From NCBI GenBank assembly GCA_963575745.1, contig CAUYUJ010015704.1, forward strand, positions 692,840 through 756,839: 64,000 nucleotides of DNA, read 5' to 3'. The translations under genes and the position numbers were made by a program. This DNA comes from Prorocentrum cordatum (lineage: Eukaryota > Sar > Dinophyceae > Prorocentrales > Prorocentraceae). Positions within the stretch are counted from its first letter, which is position 1. The number at the start of each line of letters is the position of its first letter. This document shows, piece after piece, positions 11,786 through 22,799 of this stretch. The notes below the pieces were generated by a model. It ran no database searches, had not been told where the DNA came from, and saw only the letters and a list, made by a program, of their open reading frames with translations.

Positions 11786-13440
11786 GGAATCAGGATTGAG
11801 GACATGAGATAACCCAACCATACGCATTTGTGAATACCACGTTGTGGGTACAGCTGCCAGTGGAGCTCCCTATGGGGCCACGAACCGTGTGAGGGGTGTG
11901 CCGAAATGGGGCGGCGGTGCCATGCGGACCCTGCCACCGGGAACTTCGGTGGAGCTCCCTATGGGGCCACGAAACGTGTGAGGGGTGTACCGAAATTGGG
12001 CGGCGGTGCCATGCGGACCCTCCCGCTGGGGCCTTCGGTGGAGCTCCCTATGGGGCCACGAAACGTGTGAGGGGTGTACCGAAATTGGGCGGTTGCCCAT
12101 GCGGACCCTTCCGCTGGGGCCTTCGGTGGAGCTCCCTATGGGGCCACGAAACTTGTGTGCGGTGTGCCGAAATGGGGCGGCGGTGCCATGTGGACCCTCC
12201 CGCTGGAGCCTTCGGTGGAGCTCCCTATGGGGCCACGAAACGTGTGAAGGGTGTGCCGAAATGGAGCGGCGGTGCCATGCGGACCCTGCCGCTGGGGCCT
12301 TCGGTGGAGCTCCCTATGGGGCCACGAAACGTGCGAGGGGTGTGCCGAAATGAGGCGGTGGTACCATGGTGTGCCGAAATTGAGCGGTGGTGCCATGCGA
12401 ACCTTCCTGCTGGGGCCTTCGGTGCAGCTCCCTATGGGGCCACGAAACGCGTGTGCGGTGTGCCGAAATGGGGCGGCGGTGCCATGCGGACTTTCTGGTG
12501 GAGCTCCCTGTGGGGCCACGAAGCGTGCGAGGGGTGTGCCGAAATGGGGCGGCGGTGCCATGTGGACCCTCCCGCTGGAGCCTTCGGTGGAGCACCCTAT
12601 CGGGCCACGAACCTAGCGAGGGGTGTGCCGAAATGAAGCGGTGGTGCCATGCGGACCCTTCCACGGGAGCCTTCGGTGGAGCTCCCTACGGGGCCATGGT
12701 TCTTGTGAAGGGTGTGCCGAAATTGGGCGGTGGAGCCCCCGATGGGGCCACGAAACGTGTGTGAGAGGTGTGCCGAAATGGGGTGGTGGTGCCATGCTGA
12801 CCTTCCCGCTGGGACCTTCGGTGGAGCTCCGTATGGGGTCACGAAACGTGTGAGGGGTGTGCCGAAATGGTGTGTGGAACCGCATGCGGGCGCTGCCGTT
12901 TGGGCCTTCGGTGGAGCCCCCATACGGGGCCACGAAATTTGTGAGAGGTGTGCCGAAATGAGGCGGCGGTGCCATGCGGACCCTCCCGCTGGGGCCTTCG
13001 GTGGAGCCCTCCATGGGGCCACGAAACGTGTGAGAGGTGTGCCGAAATGGGGTGGTGGTGCCATGCTGACCCTCCTGCTGTGGCCTTCGGTGGAGCTCCC
13101 TATGGGGCCACGACACGTGTGAGGGGTGTGCCGAAATGGTGTGTCGAACCGCATGTGGGCACTGCCGTTGGGGCCTTCGGTGGAGCCCCCTACGGGGCCA
13201 CGAAACTTGTGAGGGGTGTGCCGAAATGGGGGTGGAACCGCATGCGGGCGCTGCCGCTGGGGCCTTCGGTGGAACACCCTATGGGGCCACGAAACTAGTG
13301 AGGGGTGTTCCGAAATGGGGGTGGAACCGCACGCGAACGCAGTCACTGTGGCCTTCGGTGGAGCTCCGTATGGGGTCACGAAACGTTTGCGGGGTGTGCG
13401 GGAATGTAGGGGTGGAACCGCATGCGGACGCAGCCGCTGT
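11786..13440 (+). repeat. 89-bp minisatellite array, copy B (~18 units)
   Basis: Tandem units of 89 bp run head to tail; successive 'ggggtgt' starts fall at 11,893, 11,982 and 12,071. Each contains 'gccgaaatggggcgg', 'ccttcggtggagctccct' and 'atggggccacgaaacgtg'. Because 89 is not a multiple of 3, the apparent proteins rich in GAFGGAPYGATK are read in all frames in turn and are not real. The left flank 11,800-11,850 ('aacccaaccatacgcatttg') is the reverse complement of the flank at 32,065-32,100, so the array is part of a larger element with a conserved border. Confidence 0.9.
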
Positions 13441-14334
13441 GTGCTGGAGCAACGATCGGAGCCTCCACTTCCGAAGGCCCTGTACCTGATGAGAGAGAAC
13501 CCCGCGCTCTTCGACTCCGCCGTGGAGGAAGAGCTCGAGGCGCTGGCCGTCCAGCGGGACGAGGACCCGAATCAGAAGTGGGGGGAGGACGAGGCGGGGC
13601 GGCTCGAGCAGGGAGGCAGGAGAGGGAGGGAGGATTGAGGCTGGAGGCAGCAGCACGAGGAGGAAGAACACGGAGGGACGGTGGAGTGAGGAGGATGCTC
13701 GTTTTCTTATTCACTTTTTTGCCGACCGGCGCGGTTCCTCGCACCCCCCCCTTCGGGAGTAGGTCTTGGCTACTTGGGGCGCCTGTTTCCAGCAGGTGCA
13801 GTCTCCCCCATAGGACGCACTGTTGTCAAACAGTCGCATTCAGCAGAGGTCCAGAGCCAGACCCTCCCCCCCCCCTTTCCGCCCAATGTCGGAACGCCGA
13901 ACAAGAAAGCGTTCACATGGAGGGCGGGCGGATCAGGCAGACGAGGAGAGGAATGGGGGAGGCGTCATGGAGGGCGCCAGGCAAGGTTGGACATACGCCC
14001 GCCTCCGTGTGTCGTGAAGAGCACGACGGACAAATTTGACGGGTCGTGGCCTCCCCTTGGAAGGGAAAGTGTCCAGAGTTCCTGGGGGCCACGTTGCGAA
14101 CAAATCACGCTGGCGGAGTTCTGGGTACCACGATCTCCGACGATTCGATGTTTCAAATCCTGGTGGTTTCCCTTGATGTCGCCTCCTGGGCCCGATGTCG
14201 GGCCGCAGGGGCCTCCAGGGAAGTGGGCGGGTGGCTCCAAGGCCGCGGACTGAGAAGAACCCACCACCGGATGTCTGGGCAGTTGTCGGCCGGTGCTGGT
14301 GGCCTGCCTCCAGGCCGCTCAGAGGGGGGTCGGA
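13441..14334. other. Unassigned DNA
   Basis: About 13,560-13,690 is purine-rich, as expected next to 89-bp arrays (compare the pyrimidine tracts beside copies A and C). No credible gene follows. A block near 14,220-14,285 ('ccgcggactgagaagaaccc', then 'atgtctgg') resembles 10,845-10,885. Confidence 0.4.
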
Positions 14335-14520
14335 GGTTCATGCCGCATCGGCGGTGCATCGGCGATGCAGCTCGATTCGCAGCCCTATGTTTTTCATCCA
14401 GGCATCGCCGTTGCATTGCCGATGCATCGGCGATGCGGCGCCACCCCCCGACCCCATTTCTTCGTTTCCCAGCTGGGCGGCCTCCACTACCAGGAAGCTG
14501 GATATACGTGGGGCGCTCCA
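14335..14520. repeat. Palindromic GCCGATGCATCGGC repeat, copy 1
   Basis: The centre at 14,418-14,431 is a perfect 14-bp palindrome with flanking near-symmetry to about 24 bp. It is followed by 'gatgcggcgccacc' and 'ccgacccc'. The same succession, with some substitutions, lies at 53,690-53,850, including an outer block reading 'atgcagctcgattcg' here and 'atacggctcgaagta' there. Confidence 0.7.
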
Positions 14521-16237
14521 GAAAATGGAAGGCCTGCGGAAGTAAAATGGCGGCGGGCCCGCCAGCGGAATGTTGACGGACGTTGGCGGACGTAAACATT
14601 GCACCCCCGAGAGATGCCGTTGTTTTTTTGGTGGGGCTTCTGGTTGTCGGTGCGGTTGGCATGAAGAGGTTGGCCTGGATGAAAGTTGTATGCGCACGTG
14701 GCCATTTGTTGTTCTAGCGCTCGGTCCTTCGATGGCCGTGTTTCTCACCGGTCGTGTACACCCGGCTCCCGCATGTTATCCAGCGCGCGGCTTTCTGGTG
14801 ATCTTGTCGCCGCCAGCCAAAATGGGTCCAATCTCCTGGCGGACCCCGCGGGACAGCGCAGGCATGTGCCAGGCGAGGAGAGCGCGCAGCGTTGCTTGCC
14901 ACGAAGAGTGGCCCGAGTGCCGAGCCGCGCACGGGCACGCAGCCACGTTCCCCCCGCGCAGGCCGCCTCCGCGCAGGTCACGGAAGGCGCTGCCCACGCT
15001 TCTCCACGTGAGGCGCTCAAAACAGGGCCCTGTCTTCGAGGATCGAAGGAGTTGTCACCTCTTCCTCGGCGGACGGCGGCGGAAGGGCGGCAGAAGATCT
15101 GCGGAAATTAAACGAGGCCGCCTCCGCCGGCGCAAGCCGGCGTAAGGGCGGAAGTGAAGCATGCGCCCCCAAGAGATAACAGCATATTTGGGTTCAGGGT
15201 TTCTGGAACCCGTCACGTCTTTTTCCGGCTCGCCCCCCTCCAGAGAAGGCAGTTTACAATTTTTTCGTAGTGAAGGCGCACACCATTTCATTCAGTCAGA
15301 CAGCTTAGTGGAGGTCCAAGAATGTGCCTCAGGTTTTTCATTGAGGGCGAGCAGAAAAGTTGCCTTCAGTGAGGAAAAATGCTGCCTTCGGTCACGGAAG
15401 GAGTTGCCCGCGTTTCTCTATGTATTTTTCCCTCTCGCCTTCCAGAGGAGGAGGACCAGAAGGCGCAGTTGGAGAGCGACGGCATCAAGGACCCGTCGAA
15501 AGTCGAGAGTCCAGAAGTCTCTGGTTATCTTGTGCCTTTTGGGGCCTTCGCGAGACTCCTCGTCACCACGACTGGATCTGCCTCGAAATTCTCGCCAGGA
15601 CGCACCCAAGGACAGGTCCAGGGACCGAGTTTTGAGCGACGCCGTAAATCAATACGATGGAAGGATTGTTACTTTTTTCAGCTTCTGTGGGCTCTTGCCA
15701 GGCCCCAGAACCAAACATGTGAACGACTCGGGATGATAAGCCGGCCCCTGGGAAGGGGTCGAGATTCTAGGGGCGCGCGCCGTGTAAAATTGTGACGTCG
15801 TGGCCGGGGGATCACCCAGGCCTTCAGCGCCACGAGTAAGACCGCGTCGGTCGTTCATCCGCAGTTTACAAACCTCCTGAGGCCACGGCCTCGCCCATCC
15901 GGTCTTGAGTAGGCCTGGACGCCGTCCGCAACGGTGGTCGCATCGCATCGCATCGTATCAGGCCCCGTTGTCATCACGGTGAGATCGCTGGTCGAGAAAC
16001 CGGTCTCCCAGAGGTGGGTCGGGAGTTCTGGGGGCCAGTGGCTGTCTGCGCGCTTGGGTTTGGCTAGGTTGCGCCCCCTTAGTCTGCGCACTGAATGTCG
16101 CTCTTGCCTAGGGTCACTCTTGCGCGTAGCCGAGTCCAAGGTGGAGGGAGAGGACCAGGTCGGACCAGGGGGTGTGGATACCATTTTCACGGCCATAAGG
16201 TCTTCCAGAGTTATGCCCCCCCTTTCCTTTCAATATT
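14521..16237. other. Unassigned DNA
   Basis: No gene, RNA or well-defined array was recognised in this 1.7-kb stretch. Open frames overlap on both strands without domain-like patterns. A block near 15,740-15,770 ('taagccggcccctgggaagg') resembles 11,275-11,300, so some of it is diverged dispersed repeat. Confidence 0.4.
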
Positions 16238-16833
16238 CTAGTCGCTTCGCGTATCCCCACCAGCCCGTCCAGAAACGACGCCCAGGCGAGTAGAGGGTCG
16301 TCCTGAGGGGCTTTTCGGCGTCTTGGGTGCCTCGGGGGGGCCTCTGTGGGCCGTTCGGAATCCTCTTTGGGGCCTCCTGGGGGCCTCTTGGGGCCTCTTG
16401 GGGTGGGGCCTCTGGGAGCGCCTTGGGTGCCTCTGGGGGGTCTCTTGGGGCCTCTTGGGGGTCTCTTGGGGGCCTCCTGGGGGCCTCTTGGGGGGCCTCT
16501 TGGGGCCATCTTGGGGCCATCCTGCGGCCTCTTGGGGCATCCTGGGGGCCTCTTGCGGCCATCGTGGAGGAAATCGATCAAAGAAGGGGGGTTCCTAAAT
16601 TTCAGCCCCCCCCTCGGAAGACCAAAATGGGGCCCAAACAGTAAAATCAATGATTTTGGCTTCCTCGCCGAGGCCGTTTTGGACGCTCTGACCGATCGCG
16701 GCCCCCCCTGTCCAGGTCAGTGGGGAGGGGGTAGGGGGAGGGGTAAACCCCTCCCCGAAGGGGAAGAAGGAGGGGTGGAAGAGGACACGCTCTAAACCAC
16801 CGACGCCCAGAGGGCTGGTGGGATTTTCCCTGG
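16238..16833 (+). mobile_element. MITE-like element with short terminal inverted repeats and CTCTTGGGG core
   Basis: The left end has 'atccccaccagccc' at 16,253-16,266. The right end has 'gggctggtgggat' at 16,812-16,824, the inverse with one base missing. Between them is a run of about 11-bp 'cctcttggggg' units (16,320-16,560), then 'ggaggaaatcgatcaaagaa', and a GC-rich hairpin-prone segment 'ggtaaacccctccccgaagg'. The right end matches 30,205-30,325 and the left end matches 24,752-24,790, so both ends belong to a repeated family. It has no coding capacity, so any movement would depend on an enzyme from elsewhere. Target-site duplication is not evident. Confidence 0.5.
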
Positions 16834-17150
16834 CCCCATCTCGTCCGCGCTCATGCCTCGGGCCATGATGCGCTAACCCCCCCACTTCGGCGCACCCGAG
16901 CAACGTCCCGAACCAAATCGCGACATGGCATGTCGGAGCCGGGCTGTCGACAAAGATCCGCCCAAGTAAGCGTCTTCCGCCGCCCTCGGAACGCAGATTT
17001 CGACCCACCGAGCCATCCCAGAAATGTGGAAACGCTTCAGGGGCAATCAGTGGATCCCTTCGCGCACACCCTCACAGCATAGAGGGGCCCAAGACGGCCG
17101 AGACAGCACCAGTACGGTCCGAAAGGGCCCCAAGACGGTCCAAGAGGGCC
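16834..17150. other. Unassigned DNA upstream of the leader relic
   Basis: No gene seen. The last ~70 bp contain 'ccaagacggtccaagaggg'-type units, an inverted and diverged form of the CTCTTGGGG family. Confidence 0.4.
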
Positions 17151-17187
17151 TCCGCAGCCATTTTGGCTCAAGCCGTTTCGGCTCTAG
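17151..17187 (+). other. Dinoflagellate spliced-leader relic plus a second truncated relic
   Basis: 17,151-17,172 matches the 22-nt dinoflagellate spliced leader at every position but one: CCGCAG here for CCGTAG, followed by exact CCATTTTGGCTCAAG. Directly behind it, 17,173-17,187 reads CCGTTTCGGCTCTAG, matching the last 15 nt of the leader at 12 of 15 positions. That truncation point is expected when the AG inside an integrated leader is used as the acceptor for a new trans-splicing event. Known biology: leaders are added to mRNA by trans-splicing, so a genomic copy next to other sequence marks a reverse-transcribed mRNA. Inferred: the DNA to the right came from such an mRNA, with two rounds recorded. 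Confidence 0.85.
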
Positions 17188-17213
17188 CGATTGATTTCAA
17201 GTATACCTTCTAG

Positions 17214-17453
17214 CTCAACGTTTCTGATCCAGGCGACTGCATCGAATTCTCTTCTGCAGCTTACGTCTTACTCTACAATGATGGACTCGCCAACGAGGCA
17301 GGCAACATCTCAGCGGAGCCAAAGTGGTATCCCCAACGCCACTTGCAATGCTTGCGGCTTCTGCGTCCCGCTTGGAATATGCAGTTTCACCCGTCAGAGC
17401 ACGTCAACGACGGATACTTCCGTATCTTTCGCATCTTACCCAATCATTGCTGA
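17214..17453 (+). CDS. Short open frame behind the leader relic, function unknown
   Basis: The frame is open between TAG at 17,211 and TGA at 17,451. It reads as ordinary mixed-composition protein (for example DPGDCIEFSSAAYVLLYNDG and HVNDGYFRIFRILPN) rather than repeat-driven sequence. No start codon was identified. Its position 40 nt behind the spliced-leader relic would fit the beginning of a retroposed transcript. No family recognised; it may be chance. Confidence 0.25.
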   Translation, partial: LNVSDPGDCIEFSSAAYVLLYNDGLANEAGNISAEPKWYPQRHLQCLRLLRPAWNMQFHPSEHVNDGYFRIFRILPNHC

Positions 17454-17476
17454 CTCCGCATCATACCAAGGTTCAG

Positions 17477-17884
17477 ATGGCATTTGTTCTTCGCGGCCCT
17501 GAAGAAGCCAAAGGCGGCCGCGCACCCGAGAACCCACCCAAGAACGCGCAGGACTCAACTTGGGCGGGCCCTAGCGGCGCCCAGCCAGCTTCTCGCGAGC
17601 GCCCGCCGGCTCGGACAATGAGCTGCGCTCCCCCGCTCCACGGCGTCGCTGGAGCAGCGCCGAACAATGCGCCCAGCATGCCGCCGCGCTCCGCCGCCAG
17701 GGCCGCGCCTGCCAGGGGGCCTGCGGGCGACTGGCTCCAGCAGGCGGAGTCCGCCCGCGCAGGGGCGGGCAGGGGCCTTGGGCAGCTCGCGGCCGCCGGC
17801 AAGGCGCTGGAGATGCACCGGGATAGGCTCCTGGAGTTGGAGCAGCAGCTGCTGGCAGAGCTGCGGCCCAGGATGCCGACCTGA
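17477..17884 (+). CDS. Ala/Pro-rich open frame ahead of the RT fragment, possible element N-terminus
   Basis: A 135-codon frame from ATG. The first two thirds are Ala/Pro/Arg-rich. The C-terminal third (AGKALEMHRDRLLELEQQLLAEL) would form a short coiled coil. It precedes the reverse-transcriptase remnant by about 100 bp in another frame. It could be the N-terminal part of the same retroelement protein or merely a GC-driven open frame. Confidence 0.25.
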   Translation: MAFVLRGPEEAKGGRAPENPPKNAQDSTWAGPSGAQPASRERPPARTMSCAPPLHGVAGAAPNNAPSMPPRSAARAAPARGPAGDWLQQAESARAGAGRGLGQLAAAGKALEMHRDRLLELEQQLLAELRPRMPT

Positions 17885-17984
17885 CGGAGCTAGATTTCTA
17901 GTACGGCGAACCCGTGGCCAGCACGCTGGTGCCGATCGAAAAGGCAGCGCCCGTCGCCCCTGGTGTTCCAGCCAGCACCACGCT

Positions 17985-18783
17985 TATGACCCGATGGCTG
18001 TGATGCAGAGTGACCCGCTGGTCCTGTCAAGCCGGTCTGTTGTCCACGCCGTCAGCCACTGGCTCTCGGAGGCTTGCACCGCAGGGCTCGAAATGGACCA
18101 CACGAAAGCGCACAACAGTATCGCGCGCCGCATCGTTGAGGAGGCGTTCGGAAAAGAGGTAGTTCCCGAGACGGTCATCCTGACGTGCCGGCTGGCTTGG
18201 GCTGGCCCTCGCGTTTGTTGCGTCTCGGACGAGCTCGCAGAGGCCATCTGGCCCACCAAGGCCCTGCCACAGGGCGGTAGCTGCGCCCCGGGGGCCATGA
18301 CGGCGGCCCTCGTCCGCCTTGTGTTGGGCGCTCATGGACGACAGATGCTTGGGCGCGAAGGGTGAGCGCGCCGCCGCAGACCTGCGGCCCGTCTTCGAGG
18401 CCACGCAGGCCTTCGACTCCCACGTCGGCGTCGTGGAGAACGCCACCAAGCGCCAAGAGTGGGACGCTCAGGGCAAGCAGCTGGTTGAGCACTTAGGCTT
18501 CGCGGCGGCACCGGCAGCAGATCCGTCCCAACCCATCTTCCCCATGGGAGGCTGGAACAAGCTGCTCGTTGCCCTCGCGGTTCTCGCCTTGCTCCCGGGT
18601 GCCATGGACGCGCGCGAACGGTTCAGCCCCCCGTGGAGTTGGGCAGCCCCGCTAATGGCACCTGTTCCCCGCGCAGTGCCGGGCCAGCTGCTCCGGGCAA
18701 TCGTATGTTCAAAGTGGACGGGCGCGCCGGCCCATCCGCCATCGCTGCTGGCCTGGACAGGCGTGCCAGCCCTCCGCTGTTGA
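17985..18783 (+). pseudogene. Reverse-transcriptase remnant in two frames
   Basis: The first part (to about 18,320, frame closing at 18,365) contains EMDHTKAHNSI, then WAGPRVCCVSDE and ALPQGGSCAPGA. These correspond to the D..KA.DSI, central, and LPQG...P regions of non-LTR reverse transcriptases. The second part, in a frame shifted near 18,310-18,325, begins CWALMDDRCLG and continues FEATQAFDSHVGVVENATKR and QLVEHLG. It corresponds to the xxDD catalytic motif and following palm/thumb region. First and second catalytic Asp positions are both present, but in different frames. The start is undefined and no endonuclease domain is seen. It lies 0.8 kb behind the spliced-leader relic and may be part of the same retroposed transcript. 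Confidence 0.55.
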
Positions 18784-18836
18784 TGCTGGTTTGGGCAGGC
18801 GCGCCGGCCCATCCGCTATCGATGCCGGCCATCCAC
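18718..18836. repeat. 3 x ~39-bp tandem repeat
   Basis: 'ggcgcgccggcccatccgc' at 18,721, a variant at 18,760 and another at 18,798 define three units. They overlap the end of the RT remnant frame. Confidence 0.7.
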
Positions 18837-18839
18837 GTC

Positions 18840-19684
18840 GCATTGTTCAACCCGTTCATTCTTTATTTGTCGTGACTGAGCTTGATTTTCAATATGCAGC
18901 AGACGTTCGCAGACACGCCCGCTCTCGTCGCAACTTGACTATCGTCTCAAGGACGCGGCAGATCCTTGACACCATCAGCCACGATACTAGGGGAACCAAG
19001 GTTGTGTCTCACACTGGTGCCGTATGAAATGACCGTGCTGATCACCTGGCAAATTGCTGTCTAAATTGTACGTCGTCTCCCGTGCCATCGTTTTCTACGG
19101 TTTCAAGGTGGGCACGAGCTTCTCGGTAAGCATTGGCATTTTGTCAAAGTGGCCCTTGGATTTTTTTTATCAGGCGCTTGTGATTTCTGCCACCCCCAGT
19201 GACGCCCGCGAATTTTCCGCCGAGTGGAATTGGTCGCGGTTGGACGGGGCTGGACCCGCCGCGCCCGTCTTCGAGGTCATGGCGGCACAGCTGCAGGGCT
19301 TCGAGGAGAACGTCCGGAAGTGGAGTGCGAGGCGGCTGCGTCGCACGAGGAGCCTGGACTCCAGTCGTTTTTTCGCCCAGAGGCGATCGTTCGGCTGCAC
19401 GAACTCGTTGTGCAGGAGATGAAGGCGCAAAGCAGCACGCGTTGAGGATGAAGGGTTCGCCTTGACCTTCACCGCTCATCCACGGACTGGGTGTCCAGAG
19501 TATCTCGCGGAGATCGATGGCATATATTAGTGCCGATGTCAATCGGTGATCCTCTCCCTTTCTCCTGTCCGGCGCTTTGCTGTGCTCAAAACGTTCGCTG
19601 CTGCGTGGACCTCGCGCAGTAAATTGCATAATATTTCGCAGTGTCTCCTTGGCTGCCCGAGCTGCACTGACACACTCTAGTTCA
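18840..19684. other. Unassigned DNA
   Basis: No gene recognised. A + strand frame over 19,054-19,422 has fairly normal composition in its second half (SAEWNWSRLD, MAAQLQGFEENVRKW), but it has neither a clear ATG-led start nor a known domain. Confidence 0.35.
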
Positions 19685-21215
19685 ATTGTAGGTGTCCTAA
19701 TGTTTGTTCCAACTGGATGTTTTGTCCCAGCCCTCCTTGGCTGGGTATTCGTTCTGATTCGAGCACTACGGTCACGTCCTTCTCCTCCCGCCTCCTGCTT
19801 CGGCCTCCCGCCCCCATCCTTCTTGTCTCCTCTTGCCTTGCCTTGGGGGGGCTGCGATCTGCGAAAGTGTTGCCACTTTCGAGGGCTGCTGGTGGGTCCA
19901 GCGGGGTGAGGCACAGCGCGGATCTGAGCGGGAACTCCCCGTCCTTGGGGGGTTGCGATTTGTAAAAATGTCGCCAGGTTGGAGGGCTGTTGGTGGGTTG
20001 AACGATGTGAGGCACCGCGCGGATCTGAGCGGGACCTCCCCGTCCCTGGGGGGCTGCAATCTGCCAAACGGTCGCCACTTTCGAGGGTTGCTGGTGGGTC
20101 CAGCGAAGTGAGGCACCGCGCGGGTCTGAGCGTGACCTCCCCGTCCCTGGGGGGCTGCGATCTGCGAAGTTGCTGTCAGTTTCGAGGGTTGCTGGTGGGT
20201 CCAGCGGGGTGGGGCAACGCGTGGATCTGAGCGGACCTCCCCGTCCCTGGGGGGCTGCGATTTGTCAAATTCTTGTGATTTTCGAGGGCTGCTGGCGGGT
20301 AGTGAGGCACAGCGCGGGTCTGAGCGGGACCTTCCCGTCTTTGGGGGGCTGCAATCTGCAAAATTGTCGCCACCTTCGAGGGTTGCTGGTGGGTCCAGCG
20401 GGGTGGGGCACCGCGCAGATCTGAGCGGGAACTCTTCGTCCCTGGGGTCTGCGATATGCGAAATGGTCGCCACTTTCGAGGGCTGCCGGTGGGTCCAGCG
20501 TGGTGAGGCAACGCGCGGATCTGAGCGGGACCTCCCCGTCCCTTGGGGGCTGCGATCTGCGAAATTGTCGCCACTTTCGAGGGATGCTGGTGGACCCAGC
20601 GGAGTGAAGCACCGCGCGGATCTGAGCGGGGACCTCCCTGTCACTGGGGGGCTGCGATCTGCGAAGTTGTCGCCACTTTCGAGGGATTGCTGGTGGGTCC
20701 AGCGGAGTGGGGCACTGCGCCCATCTGAGCGGGACCTCCCCGTCCCTGAGGGGTTGCGATTTGCCAATGCGTCGCCACTTTCGAGGGATGCTGGTGGGTG
20801 CAGCGAGGTGAGGCACGGCGCCCGCGGAGTGAAGCACCGCGCGGATCTGTCCTTGGGGGGCTGCGATCTGAGAGAGTGTCGCCACTTTCGAGGGTTGCTG
20901 GTGGGCTCGTCACTTTCGAAGGCTGCTGGTGGGTCCAGTGGACCATGCCCATTTGTTGCTGTCCCGCCGACGTTTCAAGCCCCTTGCCCACCGCCTCCTT
21001 TTGGACCTTGCGTCTGCCTTAGTGATTCAGGAGTTCACTTAGTTACTTATCGTGTTTCCCTTGATCTGGGACATGCGAACCTTCCGAATGTCGCTCGCAG
21101 AAGTATATGCGTCCATGTCACGTCGCCGCCTTCTCGTCAAATCTCCCAAACTGCTCCTGCCCAGCATTGCGCAGAGGTTGGGTTCGTCGCTTGGGTAATT
21201 TTTCACTGACTTGAA
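19685..21215 (+). mobile_element. Composite repeat element, copy 1: flanks plus 102-bp array
   Basis: A left flank (19,726-19,845: 'ccctccttggctggg', then pyrimidine-rich DNA and 'tcttgtctcctcttgccttg') leads into about 10.7 tandem units of ~102 bp (19,845-20,943). Each unit has 'ggctgcgatctgcgaaattg', 'tcgccactttcgagg' and 'gctggtgggtccagcgg'. The right flank (20,944-21,205) contains 'gccgacgtttcaagcccctt', 'acttatcgtgtttccctt' and 'ccatgtcacgtcgccgcc'. The same order recurs at 23,110-24,495, so the whole block moved or duplicated as a unit. 102 bp is 34 codons, which keeps frames open through the array on both strands; I do not regard those as genes. Confidence 0.75.
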
Positions 21216-22329
21216 TTCGCGGCGTGCTGGTCCTGCTTTTTTTGAACACGGCTGCGCAGACAACGTCAATACATCTGATACATGTGGGCATCGTGCCATG
21301 GCGTAGTCAAGTATCTTTCCGACTGCCATACGCAGTTTTATCATTCAGCCTACATCCATATAGTTCCATTTCGTGTCCGCACCATGTCCATTTTCAATGT
21401 TATTGGTTGTGCTCGCGAGGGCCTCGGTCTGGGATCCGTCCAGTCTAGGTCGGCCTGCGCACGCGCACGTTTGACTGTCCTTAGTCGGCCATGTCTTGAT
21501 GTTGATTGCCCGTTGTCCTCCTCCCCTCTTCTTCTTTCGTATGTTTTTGTTGTTGAATGCGCCGTGATTTGAATTAAGCAGGAAAGATTCGGCGAACACC
21601 GGGGGGTGGGGCGGTCGATGGTGAGGGGGATCAAGGCAGACTTGCAACAATCTAATCAGAGCATACTTCGGGCATGTTGCGCATACGCCTTGCGCAAGGC
21701 TCATTTAGCAGTTCGACACCGCGTTGTCTCGCGTTGAGATATCCGCTGCGCCCGCAGGACTGTCCCCTCGCTCTTCCTCCTCCTCCTCCTTCCTCGCCCT
21801 CCCGCAGGCGCGCTGCTGGCGGCAAGCTTGCACACGAATATCCATCTTCGCTCTGGACGCTACGTGGGCACGGCGTCCGTTTGTTACTTTCGGTAGAGCT
21901 TTGAGCTTTCCTCGCAAACTTTTGCTCCCGCGTGGCCTTTCTCTCTGCTGATCAGATTGTGCTTTAGTCTGGGTTGAGCCGTGTGGGCTCCGACTCCCGA
22001 ATGCGGCTTCGGACTCCAGCGTGACAAACATATCGCTATTATTGTTTGTTGTGCTCCAACCCAAAAAAACGTTCCAAGAGGGCCTCTGGATCCAAGACGG
22101 CTTCACAGAGGAGCCCAAGACAGGCTCCAGAGCCCAGGCAGGCCCCACGAGAAACTATCAAGGAATACAGACGAGAGCTGCGCCAGGAGAAATCACGTAG
22201 CACCCCGCTGTTGCGGATAAGAGTGAGGGGGCGGCGGGAACGTCGGCAGTCTGCGACGCTATGAAGAAGCACGCCGCCGGCGTTAATTTCTACAATTTTT
22301 ACAACGAGCCCGCAGGAGGGGCCCGTTTT
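21216..22329. other. Unassigned DNA
   Basis: No gene recognised. A short TCC run lies at 21,775-21,800. The 22,060-22,140 stretch carries 'ccaagacggcttcacagagg'-type words resembling the inverted CTCTTGGGG family. Confidence 0.4.
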
Positions 22330-22620
22330 GTTTGTTAAAGCAATGTGGGTGGGACGCGGTTGTGTCGCGGGGCGGGTCCCGGGTTGGGTTGCGGGTGGGT
22401 CGCGGGTGGGACGACGACAACAACAACGCAACGCAACGCAACGCAACGCAAGAATTACAACAGCAACCGCAGCAATGATAACAACAACGACAATGACAAT
22501 GACAGTAACAACAATAACAACAACAACAACCATCACAACAACAACAACATACCACTCACAATTACAACACCACCACCAACACCAACAACAACAGCAATAC
22601 CAACAATAATCAGTTTACAT
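22330..22620. repeat. Simple-repeat block: GGGTC, (ACGCA)n and (AAC)n
   Basis: G-rich 'gggtcgcgggtgggac' repeats change into 'acaacaacaacgcaacgc', with five ACGCA copies, then into about 150 bp of AAC/ACA triplets with interruptions. Poly-Thr or poly-Asn frames are artefacts. Confidence 0.85.
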
Positions 22621-22790
22621 TTGTTCGTTCTTACCTGCTCGCGTGACATTCAACACGCATATATCCAACCCTCGATGCCCGCCCACTTCGTCTTTGATCG
22701 TACCCTCTTAGGGGAATATCTTTCTTACCTGCAATGTGTATTTCGCGCAGCCCCTAAGGCAGGAGAAGAAAGGACGGATGAAAAGAATGG
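22590..22790 (+). repeat. Dispersed module M, copy 1
   Basis: Contains 'cgtcttcgatcgtacccc'-like wording, then 'ttacctgc', 'cgcagcccctaa' and 'ggagaagaaaggacgg'. The same succession is found at 24,496-24,735, where it directly follows composite element copy 2. Confidence 0.7.
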
Positions 22791-22799
22791 ACAAGGGGC

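Noticed and set aside
11786-13440. Possible CRISPR array because of regular repeats
   Set aside because: The entire 89-bp unit is repeated without unique spacers, and the context is eukaryotic.
11896-13638. Long frames rich in GAFGGAPYGATK across the 89-bp array
   Set aside because: The unit is 89 bp, so every unit is read in a different frame; no single protein is maintained and both strands are equally open.
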